From positions 1-32,369 of the forward strand of contig JACVGW010000017.1 in NCBI GenBank assembly GCA_018992565.1: DNA of 32,369 nt. The letters are read 5' to 3'. The stretch is from Theionarchaea archaeon (GTDB lineage Archaea > Methanobacteriota_B > Thermococci > Methanofastidiosales > SZ-28-30). The number at the start of each line of letters is the position of its first letter. Positions within the stretch are counted from its first letter, which is position 1. The translations under genes and the position numbers were made by a program. The notes beneath the pieces were generated by a model. The model searched no databases. It was not told where the DNA came from and saw nothing but the letters and a program-made list of their open reading frames with translations. This document shows positions 24,021 to 31,288 of this stretch, piece after piece.

Positions 24021-24041
24021 ATGTAAAAGAAAAAAAAGAAT
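24021..24041 (-). terminator. T-rich terminator after Hsp20 gene
   Basis: On the minus strand this is a T-rich stretch with a run of eight T followed by C and four T, directly after the Hsp20 stop. It fits archaeal intrinsic termination. Read-through into the PPC gene is possible, since no clear TATA box for that gene is seen. Confidence 0.5.
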
Positions 24042-24494
24042 TTACTCTATAGAAATCTCTTTCTTCTTCTCCTTCTCAGCTTTAGGCATTCTCACTTCAA
24101 GGACTCCATTCTTGTAGCCTGCGCTGACCTTGTCTGGATCAATGACAGCTGGAAGAGGAATTCTCCTGTAAAACCCTGAAAATTTCTTTCTGTGGGACTT
24201 GAATCCTTCTTTTTCCTCTTTAGATTCCTCTTTCATCTCGGCCTTAATTTCAAGGCTGTTTTTTGTCAAGTTCAGCGAAATATCTTCTTTCTTAATGCCG
24301 GGCAATTCCACAGTGGCAATAACAGCATCATCTGTTTCCTGAATATCTGTTATTGCGGTTCGCATTGCAGGCAGTCTCTCCCCAGGAACGGGAAGCAGTC
24401 GCTCTCCCGAATAGAATCTCTCATTGAATTCATTGAATAGTCGATCCATCTCTTCTCTCAACTTCCTCATTTCATCAAAAAAGTCTCCTGCCAA
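24042..24494 (-). CDS. Hsp20 small heat-shock protein
   Basis: A 150-residue alpha-crystallin-type chaperone. A helical N-terminus (MRKLREEMDRLFNEF) precedes the crystallin domain (about 45-140), with VELPGIKKEDISL, FYRRIPLPAVID and the closing signature YKNGVLEVRMPK. A charged lysine-rich tail ends in EISIE, the assembly motif. It binds unfolding proteins as an oligomer. The start is TTG, placed five bases after GGTG. A TATA box at 24528-24536 gives a short leader. An ATG nine codons in is a less likely alternative. Confidence 0.92.
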   Translation of the reverse strand: MAGDFFDEMRKLREEMDRLFNEFNERFYSGERLLPVPGERLPAMRTAITDIQETDDAVIATVELPGIKKEDISLNLTKNSLEIKAEMKEESKEEKEGFKSHRKKFSGFYRRIPLPAVIDPDKVSAGYKNGVLEVRMPKAEKEKKKEISIE

Positions 24495-24527
24495 AGTAAC
24501 ACCTCTATGTTAAAATAAGGTTTATGA

Positions 24528-24536
24528 ATTTAAATA
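24528..24536 (-). promoter_or_regulatory. TATA box for Hsp20 gene
   Basis: TATTTAAAT on the minus strand is centred about 38 nt from the TTG at 24494. AGAGGTG lies in between. Confidence 0.5.
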
Positions 24537-24592
24537 CATTGCCCTTATCATGTATGTTTCCAGCTATAGTGTATCCCTATAGGTTAGCCAGG

Positions 24593-24599
24593 TTATAAC
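24593..24599 (+). promoter_or_regulatory. TATA-like box before a 16-codon frame
   Basis: TTATAAC predicts a transcript starting near 24623, just before a complete AGGAGGTG ribosome site at 24626-24633. Confidence 0.35.
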
Positions 24600-24638
24600 G
24601 CCAATTCGTTAAAGAAAAAAGTGATAGGAGGTGCTCTT

Positions 24639-24689
24639 TTGACTATTGAGATGATTATTCACGGTACGCGGGCCCCCGTAAATTCTTAA
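24639..24689 (+). CDS. candidate small ORF or leader peptide (16 residues)
   Basis: A TTG start with AGGAGGTG placed five bases upstream, the same geometry as the confirmed genes here, and a TATA-like box before it. The product would be MTIEMIIHGTRAPVNS and then TAA. It resembles the beginning of a gene cut short, or a real micro-protein or leader. No family is recognised. It lies in the 323-bp gap between Hsp20 and the DMT transporter gene. Confidence 0.35.
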   Translation: MTIEMIIHGTRAPVNS

Positions 24690-24738
24690 GCTCCTTCTGC
24701 TCTCTCCGTGAATACGCAGCTCATTCCCACCGTGAGCT
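24656..24738 (+). other. potential structured RNA region
   Basis: A 9-bp perfect inverted repeat (TATTCACGG at 24656-24664 with CCGTGAATA at 24706-24714) is followed by a 6-bp one (AGCTCA/TGAGCT, 24718-24738). Local GC is high (GCGGGCCCCCG). It may be a folded leader or small RNA. Confidence 0.3.
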
Positions 24739-24789
24739 AGTGACTGCTGGAATGCCAACCCCACAATGTTCTGCAGGACATGCTAACCT

Positions 24790-24798
24790 TTTTTAAGA
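24790..24798 (+). promoter_or_regulatory. TATA box for DMT transporter gene
   Basis: TTTTAAGAT, centred 25 nt before the ATG at 24818, points to a leaderless message. Confidence 0.5.
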
Positions 24799-24817
24799 TA
24801 AACAGCCAGCTCCTCCG

Positions 24818-25660
24818 ATGTCATTCATGTGGGTTCCTCTTGTGACTCTCACCGTATTCTTGTACGGAGCTGGTCAGATATTCACCAAGAAAGGCACGTC
24901 CCGGTTAGGTTCGGGAGGAATGCTTCTTCTGCTTTCAATTACAATGGTGATTATCTACGGAGGTACGTGGATCTTGTTTGGTGTCAAGATTCCATTACAT
25001 GCCCATGAACTCATTTACTGCGTTTGTGCAGCATCTTTGTCATCAATTGGATATATTTTCTTCTATGAAGCTGTAGAAAGGCAAAAAATCTCCATAGTGG
25101 GAGTTGTTACTGCATCCTACCCTCTTATTACAGTGATCCTGGCTGTTCACGTTCTTCATGAACCTCTGACCACAATACAGATTGCTGCTGTCATCCTGAT
25201 TATTGCAGGTGTGTCTTTGTTATCCTACGAACCTCAGAAGGAAACCCCAGGCCATACCTGGCTGCTCATGGCAACGCTCTGTTTTATCATGTGGGGGTTG
25301 AGCTCTCTGGTGGCCAAGATTTCCATTACTCTGACAGGACCTCTGACGTACGCTGGGATTTATGCAGTTGTGGGCCCTACCATCTGGATTCCTTACTGGT
25401 GGTTGAAGAGTGGCAGGCTTCATTCTCTCTCATTTGACAGTAATGCCGAAATCAGTGTCATCTTCTTCTGCTTTGGAAGCCTTCTCTTTTACGCTGCTAT
25501 TAGCTACGGGTACGTCTCCATCGTGACAGCTTTTTCAAACCTTTACCCATTTGTCACCCTGGTACTGGCGAGATTCCTCATGTCTGAACTACTGTACCCA
25601 CACCACTATTGTGCTGCAGTATTGACACTTCTGGGTATCGTTTTTCTTGCCCTTTTTTAG
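24818..25660 (+). CDS. EamA/DMT-superfamily transporter
   Basis: A 280-residue membrane protein with about ten hydrophobic segments in two EamA-type halves. The first half has YGAGQIFTKKGT, SSIGYIFFYEAVERQK and PLITVILAVHVLHEPL. The second has MWGLSSLVAKISI, YAAISYGYVSIVTAFSNLYP and ILARFLMSELL-like ends. Members move small metabolites or sugars across the membrane. The substrate is unknown. The TATA box 25 nt upstream fixes the start. The CDS ends in a T-rich stretch (25638-25660) that may also act as terminator. Confidence 0.88.
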   Translation: MSFMWVPLVTLTVFLYGAGQIFTKKGTSRLGSGGMLLLLSITMVIIYGGTWILFGVKIPLHAHELIYCVCAASLSSIGYIFFYEAVERQKISIVGVVTASYPLITVILAVHVLHEPLTTIQIAAVILIIAGVSLLSYEPQKETPGHTWLLMATLCFIMWGLSSLVAKISITLTGPLTYAGIYAVVGPTIWIPYWWLKSGRLHSLSFDSNAEISVIFFCFGSLLFYAAISYGYVSIVTAFSNLYPFVTLVLARFLMSELLYPHHYCAAVLTLLGIVFLALF

Positions 25661-25774
25661 GATTTCCACCATACATCCATGGCACGACTGCTAATATTTA
25701 TTACTGCAGGTAATATTTCTTTACAAAAGAAAAGTAGATATCCTGGCACAGTGCACCATCTGGCAAAAGAAAGG

Positions 25775-25782
25775 TTTATTAG
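25775..25782 (+). promoter_or_regulatory. TATA box for egsA
   Basis: TTTATTAG is centred about 35 nt before the ATG at 25813. GGTGAT is at 25804-25809. Confidence 0.55.
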
Positions 25783-25812
25783 GTAAATGTCTTCATATTC
25801 TACGGTGATCGC

Positions 25813-26850
25813 ATGAATATTCATTTCATGGAATTTCCCCGGGAGGTACTCCTGGGAAAGAACATTCTCTCTAGGGTGGGTGAAATAATCAACAGGTTTG
25901 GATTTCATGCTCCTCTTATCATTTCTGGCCCTCTAACCTATAAGATTGCTGCATCCAGGATAGAAAAGGAAATACAGGCAGATGTTCTCACTATTGAGCA
26001 GGTAACGCTCTCCGAGGTAGAAAGAATCCAGCAGGAGATTAGGGAGACTCACAATGACGTGGTTATCGGAGCAGGCGGCGGAAAGATTATGGATGCCTCC
26101 AAACTCGCTGCCTCCTGGGCAGATATCCCCTGGATCAGTGTTCCGACCTCCTCATCCAACGACAGCCTGAGCAGCCAGGCTCTTTCCTTCCTGTTATCCA
26201 AAGAAGCAGAAGAAGAAGGAAAGTCCAGCCACGCCCATGCTCCCTTATGCATCGTCATTGACATGGCTATTGTGGAAAAAGCACCTCGCAGAATGCTTAT
26301 TGCCGGGTGCAGTGATCTCATCTCCAATTATACAGCGGTAAGAGACTGGGAGCTGGCTCACCGTCTCAAGGGTGAGTATTACAGCGACTATGCTGCAGCC
26401 CTGTCAATGATGAGTGCGAAACTGGTAATTGAGAATGCGCGCACCGTAAAGGAGGACCCCGATGAGGGGGCGCGTCTCGTTCTCAAGGGATTGGTATCTT
26501 CAGGAGTTGCCATGAGTATTGCAGGGAGTTCTCGTCCTGCCTCTGGATCAGAACATCTTTTCTCGCATGCCCTTGATCTTCTTGGTTCTAAAGCTCTTCA
26601 CGGGGAACAATGTGGTGCAGGAGCCATTATGATGATGTATCTGCACAACGCAGACTGGAAATCAGTGCGAGATGTTTTGAAATACATAGGAGCTCCCACA
26701 ACAGGAGCAGAACTGGGAGTCGATGCAGATACTGTTGTAAAAGCTCTTACCATGTGCCACAAGCTTCGTGATCGATATACTATCCTGGGAGAAAAAGGAA
26801 TAACCAGGAAAGCGGCCAAAGCGCTGGCTGAAACCACAGGTGTCATTTAG
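25813..26850 (+). CDS. egsA: sn-glycerol-1-phosphate dehydrogenase
   Basis: 345 residues. It reduces dihydroxyacetone phosphate to sn-glycerol 1-phosphate, the backbone of archaeal ether lipids, with NAD(P)H and zinc. Visible parts are the nucleotide-binding GAGGGKIMDASKLA (86-99), PTSSSNDS (111-118, the substrate loop, usually PTAASND), Asp168 in GCSDLISN, the histidines of SEHLFSHALD (248 and 252) and His263 in LHGEQCG as zinc ligands. This gene is the strongest proof that the DNA is archaeal. The UPF0179 gene follows directly after the stop. Confidence 0.95.
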   Translation: MNIHFMEFPREVLLGKNILSRVGEIINRFGFHAPLIISGPLTYKIAASRIEKEIQADVLTIEQVTLSEVERIQQEIRETHNDVVIGAGGGKIMDASKLAASWADIPWISVPTSSSNDSLSSQALSFLLSKEAEEEGKSSHAHAPLCIVIDMAIVEKAPRRMLIAGCSDLISNYTAVRDWELAHRLKGEYYSDYAAALSMMSAKLVIENARTVKEDPDEGARLVLKGLVSSGVAMSIAGSSRPASGSEHLFSHALDLLGSKALHGEQCGAGAIMMMYLHNADWKSVRDVLKYIGAPTTGAELGVDADTVVKALTMCHKLRDRYTILGEKGITRKAAKALAETTGVI

Positions 26851-27267
26851 ATGATTACTCTCGTTCCTTCCACCATTGCACGAAAGGGTTACACATTCAT
26901 TCACCAGGGAGAGACTCCCAAGGAATGTAAGAAATGTCGTCTGAAGAACACCTGCATTGAGAACCTGGAAAAAGGGAGGAGATATACAATCATGGAGATC
27001 AAGAATATCCAGCATGCATGCAATCTGGGGGGAACTGTTACTGTGGTGGAAGTCAGTGAGCCGGAGATTGTTCTGTTCATTGAATCAAAACTTGCTTTTG
27101 AAGGAATGAGTGTGGTGTACAACCCCGAATGCACAGGCTGTGAACTTGGAGACGCCTGTATGCCTGTTGGTCTGAAGAAAGGTGACAAGATTCAGATAAT
27201 GGAAGTCCTGAAAGAAGCTCCCTGTAAGAGAAAGAAGATGAACCAAGTTGCAGTGAAGAGACTATAA
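26851..27267 (+). CDS. UPF0179 family protein
   Basis: A 138-residue archaeal conserved protein of unknown function. It is rich in paired cysteines: CKKCRLKNTC (26-35), CNLGG, CTGCELGDACMP and APCKRKK, suggesting metal or iron-sulfur binding. The start ATLVP-type context MITLVPSTIARKGYTF is typical for the family. Its ATG follows the egsA stop with no gap, so it is likely made from the same transcript. No membrane segment is seen. Confidence 0.88.
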   Translation: MITLVPSTIARKGYTFIHQGETPKECKKCRLKNTCIENLEKGRRYTIMEIKNIQHACNLGGTVTVVEVSEPEIVLFIESKLAFEGMSVVYNPECTGCELGDACMPVGLKKGDKIQIMEVLKEAPCKRKKMNQVAVKRL

Positions 27268-27315
27268 TCCAGGAATTCCCGTGATGGTTGCGGTTTGCGG
27301 TTCAAATGAGATGTA

Positions 27316-27753
27316 TCATCCCTTTATTCTCTCATTTCTGGTATTGTTCCAGCGATACAACCCAGCATACACATACAATGATGCGACAAATCCTGCAGCA
27401 AGCCCAGTGGCCAATCGCAGGATGTTGTTGCTCTCCCTGAAAAGGAGCTGAGTCCCTCCATCCAGCACCAGTGGAAAAACGGCTGCCATCAGCACCCACC
27501 TCGGAGGAGAGGTCCCGGAAGCCACCGAACTTCCTATGAGAGCACCCAGATATATGCCTGTACACCGAGCGCACACTGGAAGCTGATGACCTGCAATATG
27601 GAAGGACCTTTGAGGGAGTTGATGGCAAACTGGGGAGAAAAATAGATACATGAATGCAGAGAATGCAGGGAACCTATCTCTCATTAGTGGTGTCAACACG
27701 ATAACCAGGCACCAAACACCAACTGCTGCCAGCACCTTACTTCTTAACCTCAT
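27316..27753 (-). CDS. DUF2085 membrane protein
   Basis: 145 residues from MRLRSKVLAAV. About three to four hydrophobic segments. The family signature is present: CHQLPQRSFHIAGHQLPVCARCTGIYLGA, read as CHQLPQRSFHIAG then HQLPVCARCTGIYLG, with cysteines and histidines that probably bind a metal. The function is unknown. The chosen ATG overlaps the upstream gene by 17 nt. The longer frame from 27819 would run through that gene. It is convergent with the UPF0179 gene. Confidence 0.8.
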   Translation of the reverse strand: MRLRSKVLAAVGVWCLVIVLTPLMRDRFPAFSAFMYLFFSPVCHQLPQRSFHIAGHQLPVCARCTGIYLGALIGSSVASGTSPPRWVLMAAVFPLVLDGGTQLLFRESNNILRLATGLAAGFVASLYVYAGLYRWNNTRNERIKG

Positions 27754-28321
27754 TTGAGATGATTCCTCCCAATGCACCAAACAGCGCCAGCAGGACGAAC
27801 ATGACCAGAATAACAACAACGGCTAGTGCCCCTGCAAATTCCTCAAGAGTGATTCCTGCCTCTGTCAGAGCCTCTGTAAGCTCGGGTGTGTACACAGCTT
27901 CGTCTAAAAAGGACCTGTAATCCCCTACCATAAGAAACTGGACTACTACTATGATGAAAGCGGCCACACACCCAGAAATTCCTCCAGTCAAGGCTGCTTT
28001 TCCTGTAGAGATCTTCCCCTCGATAGCGTTCCAGCGTTTCACCAAGTATACTGCAAGAGCTCCGCCCACGACTATCCACAAACAGAGAACGCAATTCAGT
28101 ACTGAGATTACGGGAGCCACAGATAGAATGCCTCCAACAACGCCACCAATCAATGCTGGCATCAATATCTTCTGCATCTCTATGGAAGACTCGCCCGTCC
28201 CAAGGCAATCCTTGCAGTAGGTGCGGCCTTCCTTCATGACCACACAATCTGAACACAGGTTCTTCCCACAGGTGAAGCATTGAGCTACAGAAATCCTATC
28301 AGGATGGTAATAGCAGTTCAT
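27737..28321 (-). CDS. B-box-type zinc-finger membrane protein
   Basis: 194 residues from MNCYYHPDRISV. The N-terminus is a B-box-like zinc finger with Cys3, His6, Cys15, Cys18, Cys23, Cys26, Cys36 and Cys39 as candidate ligands. Four membrane segments follow (about 52-70, 74-94, 108-130 and 164-186), glycine-rich. Such proteins are common in archaea and uncharacterised. The TATA box at 28341-28351, 25 nt before the ATG, shows a leaderless start and excludes the longer frame from 28477, which would overlap the divergent gene. It forms an operon with the DUF2085 gene. Confidence 0.75.
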   Translation of the reverse strand: MNCYYHPDRISVAQCFTCGKNLCSDCVVMKEGRTYCKDCLGTGESSIEMQKILMPALIGGVVGGILSVAPVISVLNCVLCLWIVVGGALAVYLVKRWNAIEGKISTGKAALTGGISGCVAAFIIVVVQFLMVGDYRSFLDEAVYTPELTEALTEAGITLEEFAGALAVVVILVMFVLLALFGALGGIISNEVKK

Positions 28322-28340
28322 AGTACGTATGAGCAGGTAG

Positions 28341-28351
28341 CCTATAAATTT
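28341..28351 (-). promoter_or_regulatory. TATA box for B-box membrane protein gene
   Basis: AAATTTATAGG on the minus strand is 25 nt from the ATG at 28321. Confidence 0.6.
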
Positions 28352-28390
28352 CTTTCCCTGCTTCATTCCCTTAGTCACCTGAAGGAAACC

Positions 28391-28399
28391 TTTTTTATG
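28391..28399 (+). promoter_or_regulatory. TATA box for metalloprotease gene
   Basis: TTTTTTATG is centred 25 nt before the ATG at 28420, consistent with a leaderless transcript. Confidence 0.55.
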
Positions 28400-28419
28400 A
28401 GTCAGCTCCACCCTTCTGC

Positions 28420-30336
28420 ATGAAGCGCTGGATAATCCCCTTTTTTGCACTCCTGCTGCTCTCTCAAGGAACAACAAAGGATGAATCCCATACTCTCATT
28501 ATCATTGAACCGCAGATTGGAGAAAATCGGATCGATGTCACCCAGGAATACACGTTAGCCACCAGTGGGATGACTGAATTCGAAATTCTAACTTTGGCAC
28601 TGTCATATGTAGATCTTCGTGTCTTTGATGATCAGAAAGAATTAGATTATCAAATTAATGATAATATTATTGTTGGAAAAAACATCTATCGAAAGATTAC
28701 CGTTTTTTTCCTTGAGCCAATCACTGCTCCTTATCACTTCGCGGTAAAGTACTGGTTCATCACCTCTGGGACAGGAAAACCCATTACAGGGAAATATCTT
28801 TACAATGTTGTCAACCTAACAGATACCACCTCTGTTAGAATTTCCATTCCTCTGACTGACGTCACAGCAACCTCCAGAGCCTCTCCCACTCCAACCATTA
28901 CGAGAACGGAGGACAGAACGATTTTTTCCTATGAATTAAGCAAAGACACCTCAATAGTCCTGCCTTACGAACTTGAAGAAGGAATCGACTATAAAGATAC
29001 GGTAACCAAGACGTTTTCCTACCAGGACTATTCTTTTGAGGTATTATGCCCTAAGAAGGCTGAGGTGTTCACTGATGATATCAAGGCATTTGTAGAGGAG
29101 GCCTTCCCCATATTCCTTGAAGAGACAGATACTCCTCCCACATACCATCAGTTCAGGATAACCCTGGAGAAAGAAGAAGACACATGGGCGGCTGCAGAAT
29201 ATGTCGGATCAGGAAGAATGACAGTCCTCATCAACAATACATCATCCTTCCCCTCACAATTTCTCTCTCACGAGCTCACTCATTCCTACATTGGGGACTT
29301 TCCACGGTATCTAGAAGAGGGGATGGCAAATTACTTTCAGAATCAGGTAGCTAGTAGACTGGCTCCTCCTCTTCCAGAACAGTTTATTCCCAGCCAGGAA
29401 TCATTCTTCCAGACGTATGAGAGGCAATTTGATGAAATTGTGGATGTTACTCCTTCACGGTATGGACTGGGGCTGACAGACAAGCAGGAAGCTCTCATCT
29501 ACGCCAAGTACAACAAGGGGATGTATGTCATCTATGAGATCAGCCGTACCTGTGGGCAGGAGACTGTCCAGCAGATGTTACGCATACTGGCAGAAGAGAG
29601 AGACTGCTCACTGAACTTCGTCGTGTACAACCTCAACAAAGGCGAGGCAGTATACACCATTCTCAGAAAGTATGGGTTTGAAGTTGTCCCTCCTTATGCA
29701 TATTCTGCAGAGCAGTTGTTAACTGAGACAGAAGAGGAATCCTGGTGGAGCCTGGTCTTATGCTTCAGTTCAGGGTTCAGATCAGATCTGGCCAGTGCAG
29801 CTCCCGAGAACGTTCCTGAGATTATGGGGGCTATTGAGAGTGTAAGGGATCTTGCCTCCGGGACTGTAGCTGTCATTACCGGGATTGCTGTAGGATTCTT
29901 GGGTGGAAGTTTTGCTGCATGCGGGACAAGACTATACGACGCACGGAAAAAAAATCCTCCAGTAGTCTATTATCTGTATTTTCTGCCTGTGATTGGATCT
30001 TCCATAGGGTCTGGCTACGTTCTGTACGAGTTGCTGTTTACTGGCTGCAAATTGCGATGGCTTCTCCTCAATGCATGTGCTCCATGGGCATTGGGGCTGT
30101 TTTCAGGTATTTTTATAGTTGCTGCGGCTTTTATCTTGCTTGAAAAATGGATTACGAGTTCCGGTGTAGTAATTGACGTAGTCTGGGCAACATTCTTTTT
30201 TGTCTTGACAGGAATGGCGATTCATGTCTTGCTGCTACAGGGAATACTCTTGGGACTGGGGTATGTCATGTCACTGGTAGCTGTCGTATTCTTGAAGAGA
30301 CAGGTACTCAATAAGAAACAGAGGGAGCTTACGTAG
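28420..30336 (+). CDS. secreted/membrane gluzincin-type metalloprotease
   Basis: 638 residues. A signal sequence (MKRWIIPFFALLLLSQG) is followed by a beta-rich extracellular part (about 20-205). The protease domain has SHELTHSYIGDFPRYLEEGM, where His284, Glu285 and His288 form HExxH and Glu299 or Glu300 is the third ligand eleven or twelve residues on. This pattern is that of M1-like/M61-like gluzincins. The C-terminal 150 residues hold about four membrane segments, so the enzyme is anchored with the active site outside. It probably degrades exported proteins or peptides. Its start is shared head-to-head with the B-box gene. No recognised closer family. Confidence 0.8.
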   Translation: MKRWIIPFFALLLLSQGTTKDESHTLIIIEPQIGENRIDVTQEYTLATSGMTEFEILTLALSYVDLRVFDDQKELDYQINDNIIVGKNIYRKITVFFLEPITAPYHFAVKYWFITSGTGKPITGKYLYNVVNLTDTTSVRISIPLTDVTATSRASPTPTITRTEDRTIFSYELSKDTSIVLPYELEEGIDYKDTVTKTFSYQDYSFEVLCPKKAEVFTDDIKAFVEEAFPIFLEETDTPPTYHQFRITLEKEEDTWAAAEYVGSGRMTVLINNTSSFPSQFLSHELTHSYIGDFPRYLEEGMANYFQNQVASRLAPPLPEQFIPSQESFFQTYERQFDEIVDVTPSRYGLGLTDKQEALIYAKYNKGMYVIYEISRTCGQETVQQMLRILAEERDCSLNFVVYNLNKGEAVYTILRKYGFEVVPPYAYSAEQLLTETEEESWWSLVLCFSSGFRSDLASAAPENVPEIMGAIESVRDLASGTVAVITGIAVGFLGGSFAACGTRLYDARKKNPPVVYYLYFLPVIGSSIGSGYVLYELLFTGCKLRWLLLNACAPWALGLFSGIFIVAAAFILLEKWITSSGVVIDVVWATFFFVLTGMAIHVLLLQGILLGLGYVMSLVAVVFLKRQVLNKKQRELT

Positions 30337-30438
30337 GCCACTGACTGTAATTCCCATTCTGGATTTTTACGTTTGTCGTACAAACCAAAAAATGATTACG
30401 GGTAAGAAAAGTACACCGAAATGTTCTTAAGATAGGAA

Positions 30439-30446
30439 TTATAAAG
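30439..30446 (+). promoter_or_regulatory. TATA box for the heptapeptide-repeat gene
   Basis: TTATAAAG predicts transcription start near 30470, giving a leader of about 30 nt. Confidence 0.6.
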
Positions 30447-30453
30447 AGAATGA

Positions 30454-30468
30454 GCGCCACAACGGCGC
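30454..30468. promoter_or_regulatory. GC-rich palindrome at the predicted transcription start of the repeat gene
   Basis: GCGCCACAACGGCGC is a perfect 5-bp inverted repeat with a 5-nt loop. It lies between the TATA box and the predicted start site, the usual place for an archaeal repressor operator, or it may fold at the 5' end of the RNA. Confidence 0.4.
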
Positions 30469-30501
30469 AACGATAGAAATTGCAGTAAAGGAGGGCGATT
30501 A

Positions 30502-31146
30502 ATGTTGTCAAAAGATGTTGTCCTTGCAGAATTCAAGGCAAATCAAGAGGCCGACAAGACAGTTTTAGAGATTGATGATGCAGTGAGGGAGTGTGCTGCT
30601 TCTTTAGATTCTGGAAAGGTGCCATCCAGTGTATCTGGGCTGGTAAGAGATGCATCGGGTCTGGTACGAGATGCGTCTGGGCTGGTAAGAGATGCATCGG
30701 GTCTGGTACGAGATGCGTCTGGGCTGGTAAGAGACCAGGCCACGGGCCAGCAGTACAAAGACATTGCCAGAAAGGCACGGCTCCTCTTCATAGAGCATTC
30801 CAGGTTTGCACTGACGATGAGAAGGTTTTCGGACTTGGCCAAAACGGGAAGCACTTCCAACGTGGTGGATGACGCCTCTGGATTGGTGAGAGATGCATCG
30901 GGTCTGGTACGAGATGCGTCTGGGCTGGTAAGAGATGTTTCTGAACTCATGTCAGACCCTGTGAAGAAAAAGAATTTGCAGCTCCTGATAAGTAATGCAG
31001 ATCTTGAAACGAGAGCAGGTAGTCTCAAGAATAATGCCGGAAATACGAAGACTCCTTCTGATGCCTCTGGATTGGTGAGAGATGCCTCTGGTCTAGTACG
31101 AGATGCGTCTGGGCTGGTGAGAGATGCCTCTGGATTAGTTCGATAG
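30502..31146 (+). CDS. heptapeptide-repeat protein, twelve SGLVR repeats in three blocks
   Basis: 214 residues with no signal peptide. Three blocks of a seven-residue unit (DASGLVR) lie at residues 44-78 (five units), 124-145 (three units, then a worn VSELMSD) and 187-214 (four units, ending at the stop). The N-terminus (1-42) and the two spacers (about 79-123 and 152-186) look helical and charged. The alanine and leucine are three residues apart, as in a coiled coil, but the glycine argues against a simple one, so the fold is open. The ribosome site AAGGAGG (30488-30494) is the most complete for any annotated gene. No known family is recognised. Function unknown. Confidence 0.8.
   Translation: MLSKDVVLAEFKANQEADKTVLEIDDAVRECAASLDSGKVPSSVSGLVRDASGLVRDASGLVRDASGLVRDASGLVRDQATGQQYKDIARKARLLFIEHSRFALTMRRFSDLAKTGSTSNVVDDASGLVRDASGLVRDASGLVRDVSELMSDPVKKKNLQLLISNADLETRAGSLKNNAGNTKTPSDASGLVRDASGLVRDASGLVRDASGLVR
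30631..31143 (+). repeat. 21-bp tandem repeats coding for DASGLVR
   Basis: Blocks are at 30631-30735, 30871-30936 and 31060-31143. A 42-bp double unit occurs three times without a mismatch (30649-30690, 30691-30732 and 30892-30933). The other units differ only at silent codon positions. Confidence 0.9.
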
Positions 31147-31170
31147 TTTCCTTCCTTTTTTCTTTTACTT
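31147..31170 (+). terminator. T-rich terminator after the repeat gene
   Basis: TTTCCTTCCTTTTTTCTTTT starts directly after the stop codon, the form of an archaeal terminator. Confidence 0.55.
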
Positions 31171-31288
31171 GTGTCTTCCAAGGTCTCCATTGGTCTCCCA
31201 ATTCAGAATTCGGACTGATTCAATCAGGTGTCTTTCAATTCTCCCGTAATGAAAAGAAGCTCTCGGAATCGGAGGGCTTGACGCGCGA

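Noticed and set aside
30631-31143. CRISPR-like array
   Set aside because: Repeats are adjoining and in frame with a protein, with no unique spacers of regular length and no cas genes.
30543-31190. 215-codon antisense frame across the repeat gene
   Set aside because: It is open because the 21-bp repeat has no stop in that frame. The sense gene has promoter, ribosome site and silent-site variation; the antisense has none.
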